A DNA stretch of 64,000 bases, from positions 33,027 through 97,026 of the forward strand of contig NZ_JANFYZ010000010.1 in the NCBI RefSeq assembly GCF_024460775.1, in the 5' to 3' direction. The stretch comes from Desulfovibrio desulfuricans (GTDB taxonomy: Bacteria; Desulfobacterota; Desulfovibrionia; Desulfovibrionales; Desulfovibrionaceae). This document shows positions 45,300-54,680 of this stretch, one piece after another. The translations under genes and the position numbers were made by a program. The notes below the pieces were generated by a model. It worked only from the letters and a program-made list of their open reading frames with translations. It did not search any database and was not told the origin of the DNA. Positions within the stretch are counted from its first letter, which is position 1; the number at the start of each line of letters is the position of its first letter.

Positions 45300-47261
45300 C
45301 TACCGCTCGCGCAGGGCATTCTGCTTGGCCTTGAGAATGGGCTTGAGCAGATAATCCAGCACGGTTTTCTTGCCGATCATAATGTCTGCCGTCACCACCA
45401 TGCCCGGCATAATGGGCAGAGATTCGTTATGGTAGACAATGGCGTTTTTCTGGGTGCGGATCTTTACAAGATAAAAGTGCTCGCCCCTTTTGTCTTCAAT
45501 GGTATCGGCGCTGATGGATTCAAGCTTGCCTTCAATCCCGCCGTAAATGGAGAAATCATAGGCTGAAACCTTGACCATGACATTCTGTCCCGGGCGCAGA
45601 AAGGCCACATCCTGCGGTTTGACCTTGGCTTCCACGACCAGTGTGTCGTCAAGCGGCACAAGGTCCATGATGGGTTCGCCGGGTTTGACCACGCCGCCCA
45701 CGGTGGAAATGTATATCTGCTTGACCGTGCTGCGCACAGGCGCGCGCAGTTCCGTGCGGGTTACGCGGTCGCGCCCTGCCGAAAGATTTTCGCGCAGTGA
45801 ATTGAGTTCCTGCCTGCGCTTGTTGATCTCGTCAGTAACCGCTGCAATCTGCTCGGCCCTGCGGGATGCTATGCGCTGCTTGGATTCGTCCGCCGCGGCC
45901 TTGGCCTTGGGGATTGTGGCGGCAAGGGAATCTATCTGGCCCTGCAATTCCACAACCTTTTGCTGCATGCCGAGATATTCCAGCTTGGAAAAGTTGTTGC
46001 GCTGCACAAGGGCGTAGGCCGTATTCTTTTGCTCGATAGAAAGCTCGAGGCTGCGGTCGAGCTGCACCTTGCGGGCAGTCAGTTCTTCCACATCATGCAG
46101 GCGCTGCACATATTGGGACTGTAGAACATCAATTTCCGCGTTGAGCTGTTCACGGCGGCTGTGCCAGGCATTTTCCTGATCCTGAATGATCTGGTGAATG
46201 CGCCCCAGCATGCCGGCCTCAACCCTGCGGCCAATGACTTTTTCTGCCCACATGTCAAAATTTTCTGGAAAAACAGGCTTGTCGCCCTTGATCTCGGCTT
46301 CAAGGCGGATGATGGCGAGGCTGTTTTCCATGGCCTTGTTTACGGCGTCGCGGTAGGCGCTTTCGGCCATCTCATTGTCCAGTTGCGCCAGCACCGCCCC
46401 TTTGTCCACAATCTGCCCTTCGTGCACAAGCACTGCACGCAGAATACCGCCCTCAAGGTTCTGGATGGTCTGGGTGCGTTGCGAACCAACAACCGAACCT
46501 TCCGCATGGGTCACTTCATCCACGCTGGCAACAGCCGCCCAGATGATCAGACATAGAAAAAACGCTGCCACGCTGATGGACAGCGCGCGCACGCCGAACT
46601 TGGGCCGCCGGGCGAGGGCGGCGTCCACTTCGTTGGCAAAAAGGATATCATCGGGCGTCAGGCCGCGCAGGGGCGCGTCCATGGCTGCGAACAGACCGGG
46701 AGTGCCTTGCTGCAGAGCGTTCGCCATGCCGCCAGCTCCCTGCTGACCGCCCTTGCCCAAAATTCTGTCTACAGTTTCATGCAACGACTGCTTCAGGCTT
46801 TTATCCGGGCGCTGTTCGTGCTCCCCGCCCCGCAGCAACTGACGCAAAAAAAGCTCAAGATTGCCCGGTTCTTTCTTTTTGGCAGCGGCAGCATCCAGCC
46901 CCATGGGCTGCATGTCTCCGGCATTCTGGCCCAGATCTGCCATCAGCGCATCCAGATCAGGCAATCGGCCAGCGCCCGCATCCGGGCCTGACCCGAGCGG
47001 CGCGGCCGCGCCAAAATCAGCGGCAGGTTCCAGCATGTTATCGCTGCCGGGCATTGATGGCAGGGGCGCGTCAATATTGGGCCGTGAAAAATGCGAGCCA
47101 AAGGGCATGCCCGGCATGCCGCCCGGCTGCGGAAAGACCGAAGGCTCCATGCCAGGAGGCAGGAGCACATCGGGCTTTGACGTGCCGCATTGCGCCCCTG
47201 CTTTATGTTCTGGCTGACTTTCAGCCCCGGTCATATCCATAGTCTTCTGTGGCAACTGCAT
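45300..47261 (-). CDS. T1SS membrane-fusion (HlyD family) protein with long N-terminal extension
   Basis: A 653-residue inner-membrane adaptor. The single membrane helix is at about 224-246, far from the N-terminus, because of a 220-residue cytoplasmic extension rich in Pro, Met and Gly. Then come a long coiled-coil hairpin (about 300-520) and the C-terminal beta-domain ending YLLKPILKAKQNALRER. HlyD-type adaptors link the ABC exporter to TolC. The start at 47261 has a GGAGAAGG site. Position directly after the exporter supports the role. Confidence 0.88.
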   Translation of the reverse strand: MQLPQKTMDMTGAESQPEHKAGAQCGTSKPDVLLPPGMEPSVFPQPGGMPGMPFGSHFSRPNIDAPLPSMPGSDNMLEPAADFGAAAPLGSGPDAGAGRLPDLDALMADLGQNAGDMQPMGLDAAAAKKKEPGNLELFLRQLLRGGEHEQRPDKSLKQSLHETVDRILGKGGQQGAGGMANALQQGTPGLFAAMDAPLRGLTPDDILFANEVDAALARRPKFGVRALSISVAAFFLCLIIWAAVASVDEVTHAEGSVVGSQRTQTIQNLEGGILRAVLVHEGQIVDKGAVLAQLDNEMAESAYRDAVNKAMENSLAIIRLEAEIKGDKPVFPENFDMWAEKVIGRRVEAGMLGRIHQIIQDQENAWHSRREQLNAEIDVLQSQYVQRLHDVEELTARKVQLDRSLELSIEQKNTAYALVQRNNFSKLEYLGMQQKVVELQGQIDSLAATIPKAKAAADESKQRIASRRAEQIAAVTDEINKRRQELNSLRENLSAGRDRVTRTELRAPVRSTVKQIYISTVGGVVKPGEPIMDLVPLDDTLVVEAKVKPQDVAFLRPGQNVMVKVSAYDFSIYGGIEGKLESISADTIEDKRGEHFYLVKIRTQKNAIVYHNESLPIMPGMVVTADIMIGKKTVLDYLLKPILKAKQNALRER

Positions 47262-47334
47262 GCGCCCTTCTCCAAAAACCGCTGGGCGGTCATTTCAAAA
47301 CAAAAAGCCAAGGTCTTCAGCAAAGCCGAATTTT

Positions 47335-49698
47335 TCAGGCGTTGGCGGCATGGGCAAAGGCGTTCGCAGATTTTTCCTGCGGGGCAGTCTGTTGCACATT
47401 GGTCACGTTCTTTTTCGAACGGTCGCGCAGGCTCTGCAATACAGCATCGCGGGGGCCGTCCAGCTTGATCTGTCCGCCTTCCATAACAATGAGCCGATCC
47501 ACTATGCGCAGCATGGAGAGCCGGTGGGTCACAAGCACAAGGGTGCGCCCGCCAATGACCGATTGCAGCCTTTTTTGCAGCAGCATTTCTGAATCCGTGT
47601 CCATATTGCTGGTGGGCTCGTCCAGAATGAGCACCTCAGGGTCGCGCACCAAAGCGCGCGCAAGGGGCACCGCCTGACGCTGCCCGCCAGAAAGCGCCTT
47701 GCCCTGCTCGCCCACCTGCGCGGCAAACCCAGCGGGATTGTTGCGCAAAAAGTCTGTGACGCCAGCCAGGGAGGCAGCGCGCAGAATGAGGTGATCGTTG
47801 ATGGTGGGATCCCCCAGGGCGATGTTGTCGCGAATGCTGCCGTAAAACAGCACCACATCCTGCGGCAGCACGCCCACGCGGCCACGCAGTTCCATGCTGG
47901 GAATCTGCCTGATGTCCACGTCGCCGAACTTCACCGCCCCTTCCTTGGGCTGGTAAAGGCCGATGAGGAGCTTTGACAGCGTGCTTTTGCCCGATCCCAT
48001 GGGTCCGATAATGCCCACGCGTTCTCCCGGCTCGATGCGCAGTGAAACATGCTCCAGAGCCAGGCGTTCCTGCCGGGGATAGGCAAAAGAAACACCTTCA
48101 AGAGCGAACGAAGGCCGCAACATGCCAAAATCCATGCAGGTTTTTTCCGTCTGATTTTCAGAAGGCAGCATCATCAGCATGTCCAGCGCCTTGAGGGCCA
48201 CATGCGAATTTTGCAAACGGGTGAGCAGCGAGGCCATCTGGAGCAGCGGGGCCATGGTGCGCCCCACCAGGATATTGCAGCCGATAAGCGCGCCCATGGT
48301 CATGAGGCCATCAGATATGCGGTACACGCCCCACACCACCATGGCCACAGTAACAAGCTGGGTAATGAGCATGGAAGATGTGACAGCGAGGTTGTTATAC
48401 TTGCGGGATTCACTGTTGGAGCGGGCCGAAAGGCCTACCACAGATTCCCACAGCTTCTGCATGCGGCTTTCAGCCATGCAGGACTTGAGAGTTTCCAGCC
48501 CGCCCACAATTTCCACCAGCAGAGCATTTTTTTGCATGTTCTGCTTGTAGCTGGCCTCGGCGCTCATGCGCGAACGGTGCTGAAGCAGCAGGCCAATGCC
48601 GATCATGATGGGCATTGCCCCAATGGACAGCAGCACCATAGGGCCGCCAATGAAGGCCGTAAGCAGCAGAAAAATAACCAGAAAAGGCAGGTCGATGCAG
48701 GCAAGCAGACTTGAGGAACTAAAAAATTCGCGCAACTGCTCAAACTCGCGCAGGTTGTTCACCAGCGCCCCGGTGGATTCGGGCTTGGCATCCAGCCGCA
48801 TGGAAAGCACCTTCTCCACCAGCGAACTGGAAAGAACGATATCCGCATTGCGGCCAGCCACATCCACAAAATGCGTGCGCAGGGCCGAAAGCAGAAAATT
48901 GAACATGTAGATAATGCAGATGCCGCTGGCAAGAACCCACAATGTTTCAATGGCATTGTTGGGAACCACGCGGTCATAGACATTCATGACAAACAGCGGG
49001 CTGCCCACTGCAATGAGGTTTATGACCACGCTGGCCAGGGCCACGTGCCTGTAGATGGGCGCATAGTACCGCAGCACATCCCAGAACCAGCGCTTGCCGC
49101 GGGCAATGCTGAGGTGTTCGGAACGGTCATCCGGCGCTGCCTCCACTGCGGCAAAGAGCGCATAGCCGGAGTATTCGTCCGTCAATGCCTCTACTGGCAC
49201 CAACTGCGTGCTTTCGCTGGTTTCCGGAAAAATCACCTCGGCCATGTCGCCGTCAAGGGCGGTGAGCACGCACGAACGGTCGTGGGAGAGCAACAGAATG
49301 CACGGCAGCACAAGGCCTGGAATATCTGCGATATCAGGGCGATAAGCGATACGCCCGGCCAGGCCCGCCTTGCGGGCCGCCCGCAGGCAGGCCTGAGGCG
49401 TTACCTTGCTGCCCGAAAGCCCGGCCATGAGCACATGCGGCGACACTACCCGCCCGCGCAGGCGCATCAAGACCGAAAGGCTGCGCAACAAGCCGGGCAT
49501 AAAGTCCACGTCTGAAGGCCGCAACGGTCCCATGGTCGGCGCTGTGCGCGGAACCTCGGTTGAGTTGTGTCCTGCAAGGCTGGAGGCTTGCTCCGGTGCC
49601 GCCTCTGCTGGCTTTTGCGGAGCCCGCCTGCCGCCGGATTTCTGTTCAGGTGATGTGAGCTGTGCCTTTTCTTCTGAATCCGTAGAAATTGTATCCAT
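47335..49698 (-). CDS. Type I secretion system ABC exporter (C39-like N-terminal domain)
   Basis: A 787-residue exporter with an N-terminal C39-like domain, a six-helix membrane region and an ATPase domain. The C39-like domain at about 60-190 lacks a catalytic Cys (MPGLLRSLSVLMRLRG), as in LapB and RTX exporters that do not cleave their cargo. The ATPase carries GPMGSGKST (Walker A), LSGGQRQAV (signature) and VLILDEPTSN (Walker B). It is followed by the adaptor gene and preceded by TolC. The secreted substrate is not in the window. Confidence 0.93.
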   Translation of the reverse strand: MDTISTDSEEKAQLTSPEQKSGGRRAPQKPAEAAPEQASSLAGHNSTEVPRTAPTMGPLRPSDVDFMPGLLRSLSVLMRLRGRVVSPHVLMAGLSGSKVTPQACLRAARKAGLAGRIAYRPDIADIPGLVLPCILLLSHDRSCVLTALDGDMAEVIFPETSESTQLVPVEALTDEYSGYALFAAVEAAPDDRSEHLSIARGKRWFWDVLRYYAPIYRHVALASVVINLIAVGSPLFVMNVYDRVVPNNAIETLWVLASGICIIYMFNFLLSALRTHFVDVAGRNADIVLSSSLVEKVLSMRLDAKPESTGALVNNLREFEQLREFFSSSSLLACIDLPFLVIFLLLTAFIGGPMVLLSIGAMPIMIGIGLLLQHRSRMSAEASYKQNMQKNALLVEIVGGLETLKSCMAESRMQKLWESVVGLSARSNSESRKYNNLAVTSSMLITQLVTVAMVVWGVYRISDGLMTMGALIGCNILVGRTMAPLLQMASLLTRLQNSHVALKALDMLMMLPSENQTEKTCMDFGMLRPSFALEGVSFAYPRQERLALEHVSLRIEPGERVGIIGPMGSGKSTLSKLLIGLYQPKEGAVKFGDVDIRQIPSMELRGRVGVLPQDVVLFYGSIRDNIALGDPTINDHLILRAASLAGVTDFLRNNPAGFAAQVGEQGKALSGGQRQAVPLARALVRDPEVLILDEPTSNMDTDSEMLLQKRLQSVIGGRTLVLVTHRLSMLRIVDRLIVMEGGQIKLDGPRDAVLQSLRDRSKKNVTNVQQTAPQEKSANAFAHAANA

Positions 49699-49879
49699 GC
49701 ATATTCCATTGATGCCGATGGGGATAAATCGGCATCATCATTTCGTTATCATCACGCAGAGCGGCAAAGCCCCTACCCCGAGGGAGTTCACTTTACAGAC
49801 CAGAGGCACAAGGCGCGCCGCATGGGCCAGCCAAGGATCCCGGCCTGGTAAAGAAGGATTTGCGCCCTTTACATAAGCG

Positions 49880-49910
49880 CCGCATGCCCCGGCTTAACCG
49901 GGGCATGCGG
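49880..49910. other. Perfect 13-bp hairpin between tolC-like and exporter genes
   Basis: CCGCATGCCCCGG and CCGGGGCATGCGG pair over a five-base loop (CTTAA), about 180 bases upstream of the exporter start. There is no T run, so it looks like an attenuator or processing element separating the outer-membrane gene from the exporter genes. Confidence 0.45.
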
Positions 49911-49919
49911 AATGGATTA

Positions 49920-51320
49920 TCAGTTGAACCAGCCAGGAGCGAACTCCTCGCGGGGATCTTCCGGTTCCTTGGGTGCGCTCTGCCCAAGCGGGCCGGTATT
50001 GATGGACATTTCTGGCAGCATATTGCCAGTGAGCGCCGAAAGCCTGTACGCGCCCACAAGAATATTGCCCCGTGCGGTTTCTGCCTGGGTTGCAGAGTTG
50101 TACAGCTCACTTTCTGTATCCAGCACATCCAGAATACTGCGCTTGCCAATCTGGAACTGTTCGATATAGGCGGTGCGCGTGTACCTGTTGTATTCTATGG
50201 CCTTGGAATAGTGGTTGTACTGTTCCTGGGCAGCAAGATAGTTGACCCAGGTGCTGTCCACATCCAGCTTGAGATCATCAATAAAATTGTACATCACCTG
50301 GCGCGACTGGCGCATGCGGGCTGAGGCGGCGCGGCGTTCAGCCACGTCTGCCCCGCTGTTGAAGATATTCCAGCGCACTACGCCCATGACGTCAAAACTG
50401 TACACCCAGCGATCACTTGTGCCGCCAAGGTTGGTATAGTTGGGGCCAGCTTCAAGATTGAGCGCGGGAGAAAAGGCCGAATCCGCCAATTCGCGCTCGG
50501 CCCGCGAAGCACGGATATCCTGCAAATAGGCAGCGAGTTTGGGATTGCTTTTTTTGGCCTTTTCCAGAACAGCCTGCGATGCGGTGTAAAGCTGGGGCGG
50601 CATGGTCACGGTCTGCAAGCGGCTGGCCGCTGGCAAGCCGGTAAGCCGGGTATAGGTTTCCTCGGCCACAAGCAGGGATGCCTTGGCTTCAGAAAGGCTT
50701 GAAAGCGCCCGCTGCAAGCGCGACTGCGCCTGGGTTACGTCTGCGGCAGTGTCCGCGCCAAGGCTGGCGCGATCCTGGGCCTGCCCCACAAGAGACTTGT
50801 GGTGGGCCACGTTTTCTTCGGAAAGTTCGTAGATTTTTCTGCGGCGCAGCAAATCAATATGGGCGATAATCGCATCAAGAGAAAGCGATGTCGCCGTATC
50901 GAATACACGGTACTTTTGGGATTCGAGAGTGGATTTGGCAGTACGGACGCGCGAACGGGTGGCAAAACCATCCCATATGGGTTGCACAAGCTGAGCGCTG
51001 TAGCCCACCTTGCCCCACATCTGCGAATCAAGGTTCTGGCTGCGGGTGCTCGAATCGCTCAAGACGCTGCCGCCAGCCTGCCCTGTAACGTCAACGCGGG
51101 GGCCAAAGCCAGCCTGAGCGCGCCTTACTTCATGATCCAGCACCTCACGGTTTTCGATCATGCCCCGCAGATTATGGTGATTACGCAGCACTCCATAGAT
51201 GGAATCCTCGACCGAAAGCGGCTTTCCCGCTGGCGGGGGTGGGGGATAACCGGTTTCAGCCGCTGTGGCCGCCGTTGCCAAAAGCAGGGAAAAAAGGGCT
51301 CCCCAGATAATCTGTTTCAC
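49920..51320 (-). CDS. TolC family outer membrane efflux protein
   Basis: A 466-residue TolC-type channel with a signal peptide ending TAATAAETGYPPPPPAGKP. The sequence shows the typical coiled-coil heptads and the TolC-repeat regions, with AQAGFGPRVDVTG and LDVLDTESELYNS. It forms the outer-membrane exit for the adjacent type I secretion components. It is the first gene of the secretion row and has an AT-rich upstream region. Confidence 0.9.
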   Translation of the reverse strand: MKQIIWGALFSLLLATAATAAETGYPPPPPAGKPLSVEDSIYGVLRNHHNLRGMIENREVLDHEVRRAQAGFGPRVDVTGQAGGSVLSDSSTRSQNLDSQMWGKVGYSAQLVQPIWDGFATRSRVRTAKSTLESQKYRVFDTATSLSLDAIIAHIDLLRRRKIYELSEENVAHHKSLVGQAQDRASLGADTAADVTQAQSRLQRALSSLSEAKASLLVAEETYTRLTGLPAASRLQTVTMPPQLYTASQAVLEKAKKSNPKLAAYLQDIRASRAERELADSAFSPALNLEAGPNYTNLGGTSDRWVYSFDVMGVVRWNIFNSGADVAERRAASARMRQSRQVMYNFIDDLKLDVDSTWVNYLAAQEQYNHYSKAIEYNRYTRTAYIEQFQIGKRSILDVLDTESELYNSATQAETARGNILVGAYRLSALTGNMLPEMSINTGPLGQSAPKEPEDPREEFAPGWFN

Positions 51321-51654
51321 GGTTGACTCCTCAGCTTGAAAAATGCACCGTCCGCATTCTCCCGCTTGTGGGCATATCGACCAGTATGGACCACATTACA
51401 TAGATGGCAGAGTCCCTTCCCCACCCATATAACGACATGCCTTTTACTAGCTGTAACCACTTAGCCCCAGTCCTGCAAGATATTTAGATACCTTTCAAAT
51501 GGCGGGAAACAGCAAAAGACAACTGCCCGAACTATATTTACACGCAAAAACTTTGCATAATAAATAGTTGATTACTTTTCAAATCCAACAAGGCACGCAT
51601 CAGCATGCTGCCCCTCAACGGTGACGGCTCTGCGTCAGACGCATGCCGCTTCGC
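51321..51654. other. AT-rich upstream region of the secretion row
   Basis: About 330 bases of AT-rich sequence with no recognised gene, presumably containing the promoter of the TolC-like gene. Confidence 0.3.
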
Positions 51655-51692
51655 AAAAAAAAAAAAGCGCCAGACCCAAAAGATTTGGCGCT
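51655..51692 (-). terminator. Intrinsic terminator downstream of rubrerythrin
   Basis: On the minus strand AGCGCCA and TGGCGCT form a 7-bp stem followed by a long T run of about 11. It lies about 160 bases beyond the rubrerythrin stop. Confidence 0.7.
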
Positions 51693-51849
51693 TGTGGTCG
51701 ACGCAGCTCGACTGATACCTGTAGACAATAATTCAAGGTGGTTACGTGAAAAACATCATCTCGTCCGGCGAGTGCCTTTGGCACACATCGCGTGCTGTCA
51801 GCCTCGGTGTGAAAACGGGCAAGACAAAAAATCCCGGAGCCGATGCCGC

Positions 51850-52425
51850 CTAGAACGTGTAGTTAAGCTCTGCAAAGTAGGCCTTGGGATGCGCACACGC
51901 GGGGCACATCTCGGGAGCGTGGTCACCCTCCACAAGACAGCCGCAGTTCAGGCAACGCCATACCGTAGGCTTGGTGCGCATGAACATGCGCCCTTCCTTG
52001 ATATCCTTGGCAAGCGTAAGAAAACGCTTTTCATGGTAGGCCTCGGCAACGGCGATCTGGCGCATGACGGCAGCAACCTCAGAAAAACCTTCTTTGTCAG
52101 CCGTAGCCGCAAATTCAGGATACATGACGGTGTGCTCGTGGTTTTCGCCACTGGCGGCTGCGATAAGGTTGGCCTCGCTGTCAGCGATGACCCCGGCAGG
52201 ATACGCCGCCGTGATTTCCACATCTCCACCTTCAAGGAACTTGAACAGGCGCTTGGCGTGTTCTTTTTCCTGCAAGGCAGTTTCTACAAAAATTTCCTGC
52301 ACCAGCACAAAACCGTCATTCTTGGCCCGCCCGGCAAAGTAGTCATAGCGGTTACGCGCCTGAGATTCACCAGCAAAGGCTGTAAGAATATTTTTTTCCG
52401 TCTGGCTGCCTTTCAGCGATTTCAT
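51850..52425 (-). CDS. rbr: Rubrerythrin
   Basis: A 191-residue peroxide-reducing di-iron protein of anaerobes. The four-helix part starts MKSLKGSQTEKNILTAFAGESQARNRY, with two EXXH motifs (EKEH and EAYH), and the C-terminal rubredoxin domain has CLNCG and CPAC. It protects against hydrogen peroxide in cytoplasm. It has its own terminator and an upstream palindrome at 52526-52538 that could be an operator. The start follows AAGGAG. Confidence 0.97.
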   Translation of the reverse strand: MKSLKGSQTEKNILTAFAGESQARNRYDYFAGRAKNDGFVLVQEIFVETALQEKEHAKRLFKFLEGGDVEITAAYPAGVIADSEANLIAAASGENHEHTVMYPEFAATADKEGFSEVAAVMRQIAVAEAYHEKRFLTLAKDIKEGRMFMRTKPTVWRCLNCGCLVEGDHAPEMCPACAHPKAYFAELNYTF

Positions 52426-52525
52426 AGCGTCTTCTCCTTGGAATGATTGGTGGCTGCGCGCCTATTGGCGCAACGGCAAAGAAGAGCATGGTCAATAGCG
52501 CCCCTCTTGTTGAACCACTCTAATC

Positions 52526-52538
52526 AGGAATCATTCCT
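52526..52538. promoter_or_regulatory. Palindrome upstream of rubrerythrin
   Basis: AGGAAT-C-ATTCCT is a perfect 6-1-6 inverted repeat about 100 bases upstream of the rubrerythrin start. Position suggests a peroxide-responsive operator, but it does not match the standard PerR box. Confidence 0.3.
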
Positions 52539-52541
52539 ATG

Positions 52542-53045
52542 TCAAGCAGAAGTAGACTCCGCTTCGGCAAGCTGTGCTTCGAGAGCCGCAATCTGCGACT
52601 CGAGCGACTGGATTTTGCTTTCCACCGCCGCGCTGCTGCCGCTGCCAGCGTGGCTGGCCAGGCTGGAAAGCTGGCTCTTCAGGGCCTCAATCTGCTTCTT
52701 GATCTTCTCGGTAGGATCGGAAGAACTGTCGCTACCGCCACCGCCAGCGCCCCCGGCCTTGGTCGAACCACCGCCACCAGCTTTGCCGGTTTCACCATCG
52801 GCAGTTTCGGCAGAAGTATCGCCCTTGTCTTCCGCAGATTGCGATGTTGCAGCCGTTGACGAGCCTTTGTCGTACATGTGGATCTTTTCAGAAAAAAGCT
52901 TCTTGGCTTCATCAGATATATCAACGGTGTCGCCTGAATCGGACGAATCGCTGCGCGTACGGATGGTATTCGACCCCAGACCAACCTTGTAAACCGCCTC
53001 AGCGTTGCTGGAACCCAACAGATTGCCAATCCCTGTTGCACTCAT
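52542..53045 (-). CDS. Gly/Ser-rich FlxA-like protein with C-terminal coiled coil
   Basis: A 167-residue protein with two parts: an N-terminal segment with VDISDEAKKLF, like the flagellar FlgM/FlxA motif, then a Gly/Ser spacer and a C-terminal heptad region (IEALKSQLSSLAS). It has no membrane segment or signal peptide. The function is unknown; FlxA-like proteins are linked to flagellar systems, but no flagellar gene is nearby. It lies between rubrerythrin and the metallopeptidase gene. Confidence 0.6.
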   Translation of the reverse strand: MSATGIGNLLGSSNAEAVYKVGLGSNTIRTRSDSSDSGDTVDISDEAKKLFSEKIHMYDKGSSTAATSQSAEDKGDTSAETADGETGKAGGGGSTKAGGAGGGGSDSSSDPTEKIKKQIEALKSQLSSLASHAGSGSSAAVESKIQSLESQIAALEAQLAEAESTSA

Positions 53046-53246
53046 ATGACGCCCCCCGCAGTAATCTTAGCTGCGAAATGCCGCATCATTTTTAATAGTG
53101 GCTCCCCCACAGAAACCCTGGGTGCGGCTGCCCAACGGGTTTGCACCCGGCAAAATCTGCCGGATGCACCTTTCCGCAGGTAGTACAGCAACAACCATGC
53201 CGCAGGCAGTCTTTACAGCCTTGGCCGCCTATGGCAGCTTTGCTGC

Positions 53247-54296
53247 ATGCCTGCCCGCAAAGTCCCTGCCGCCCCCCTTCACGACCTGCCCGCCACGGTA
53301 GAATTTACCCTGGCCGATGGCACGCGCCTGACGGCGGCAGTGCGCCTTTCAACCCGTTCGCGCAGGGCAAAGCTGTCGCTCACGCCTCGGGGCGGCCTTG
53401 TGCTGACTATCCCGCTGACCATGGGACCAGCACAACTCCAATCAAGCCTGCCGCTCTTTTTGCCCTGGCTGGAGCGCGCCCGCACAACCCTGCTGCGCAG
53501 GGTGCCCGCCCCCCAGTTGCCGCCCAGCATCACCCTGCCGCTCACAGGTGAATTTTTTGCCGTTGTACCCGGTGGCGATATGGCAGCAGGGCGCAAAGCC
53601 GCCACGGCGCAAACCGGCAAAACTGCCACGGTACAGGTTGCCAACGGTGCACGGCGTTTGCTGCTGGTGGAAAGTTCGGATCAGGTGCGCCTGTATGGCG
53701 CCGTGGATGACATCTCTTTATGCGCGCAGGCCTTGCGCCAGTGGTGCCGCAAAAAAGCAGCACGCCTGCTGCCGCCGTATCTGGAGCAGCTTGCGACAAC
53801 GGAAGGCTTTGCCCTTGCGGGTGTCAGCGTGCGGGACCAGAGCGGACGCTGGGGCAGTTGCTCCCGCCTGCGCCGGGGCCGCCCCCCTCAGCCCGTAGCG
53901 CAACGGTCAAAGCTGCCGCAAGGGGCTTTTGGTCGCCCCAGATCGCTGGAACAGCTCACCACGCGCATCCGCAACTTTTTTTCCACCCCGCCCCTGCCCG
54001 CCGCATATGACGCGGCCCCATCCTTTGCCCAAAGCGGCTCAGCCCTCGTCCCTGCACATCCGGAGGGACGCATCAGCCTCAACTGGCGCGCCCTGCTTCT
54101 GCCAGCCCCGCTGCTGGAGCACTTGTGCTGGCATGAGTTGTGCCACTTGCGTCATATGGATCATTCCCCGGCCTACAGGGAGGAGCTAGCCCGCTTTTCG
54201 CCCCAATGGCCCGCGCGTGAAAAGGCGCTCAACGCCGCGTGGCGGAGCTTGCCATGGTGGGCGCTGCCTGGCGAGGACGCCTCCCCCAGCCGCTGA
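53247..54296 (+). CDS. YgjP-like metallopeptidase (DUF45 family) with inserted segment
   Basis: A 349-residue protein resembling the YgjP/SprT-like zinc metallopeptidase group. The active-site motif HELCHLRHMDHSPAY is at about residue 293, preceded by the family's GRWGSCS strand. Between GRWGSCS and the ISLNWR segment is an insertion of about 70 residues, Pro/Arg/Ser-rich, that most homologues lack. YgjP-family proteins have no well-defined substrate. The start at 53247 has no strong ribosome site, so it is less certain. Confidence 0.72.
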   Translation: MPARKVPAAPLHDLPATVEFTLADGTRLTAAVRLSTRSRRAKLSLTPRGGLVLTIPLTMGPAQLQSSLPLFLPWLERARTTLLRRVPAPQLPPSITLPLTGEFFAVVPGGDMAAGRKAATAQTGKTATVQVANGARRLLLVESSDQVRLYGAVDDISLCAQALRQWCRKKAARLLPPYLEQLATTEGFALAGVSVRDQSGRWGSCSRLRRGRPPQPVAQRSKLPQGAFGRPRSLEQLTTRIRNFFSTPPLPAAYDAAPSFAQSGSALVPAHPEGRISLNWRALLLPAPLLEHLCWHELCHLRHMDHSPAYREELARFSPQWPAREKALNAAWRSLPWWALPGEDASPSR

Positions 54297-54680
54297 TTTC
54301 CCCCAAGCCTCGCCCTCGCTCCGCGCGCAAACATGCGCAATCCTGCATACGGTTGACAACATGAACCACGCCGTACACCAACTACCAAGATGCTCCATAA
54401 ATGCGCTACAGGTGCAAACCCGCGCGCGATGGCGGGTTATATTAAAAAATATCCAGAGTATTCCGCAATGACGCTTCAATATATTGCATAAGCCCTCACG
54501 GAAAATGCATAATTTTTATTGAACCTTAGCCAGACAGAAATGGACAAAGTTTATACTTTGAGCGATAAAAGACAAACAGACAGATAGGCATTCAGTCTGC
54601 ACAACACACCGTCATCATGCGCAGGCATCCCCTGCTGCGCACACCCTCTACTTGCCGCTGTAATGGTAAGGAGCGCGCCA
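54297..54680. other. Upstream region of the decarboxylase gene
   Basis: About 384 bases, AT-rich after 54430, without gene or recognisable RNA. It presumably carries the acid-response promoter; no clear box was identified. Confidence 0.3.

Noticed and set aside
52542..53045. RTX cargo of the type I secretion system
   Set aside because: It has no GGxGxDxUx nonapeptides; the Gly/Ser stretch is short and simple.
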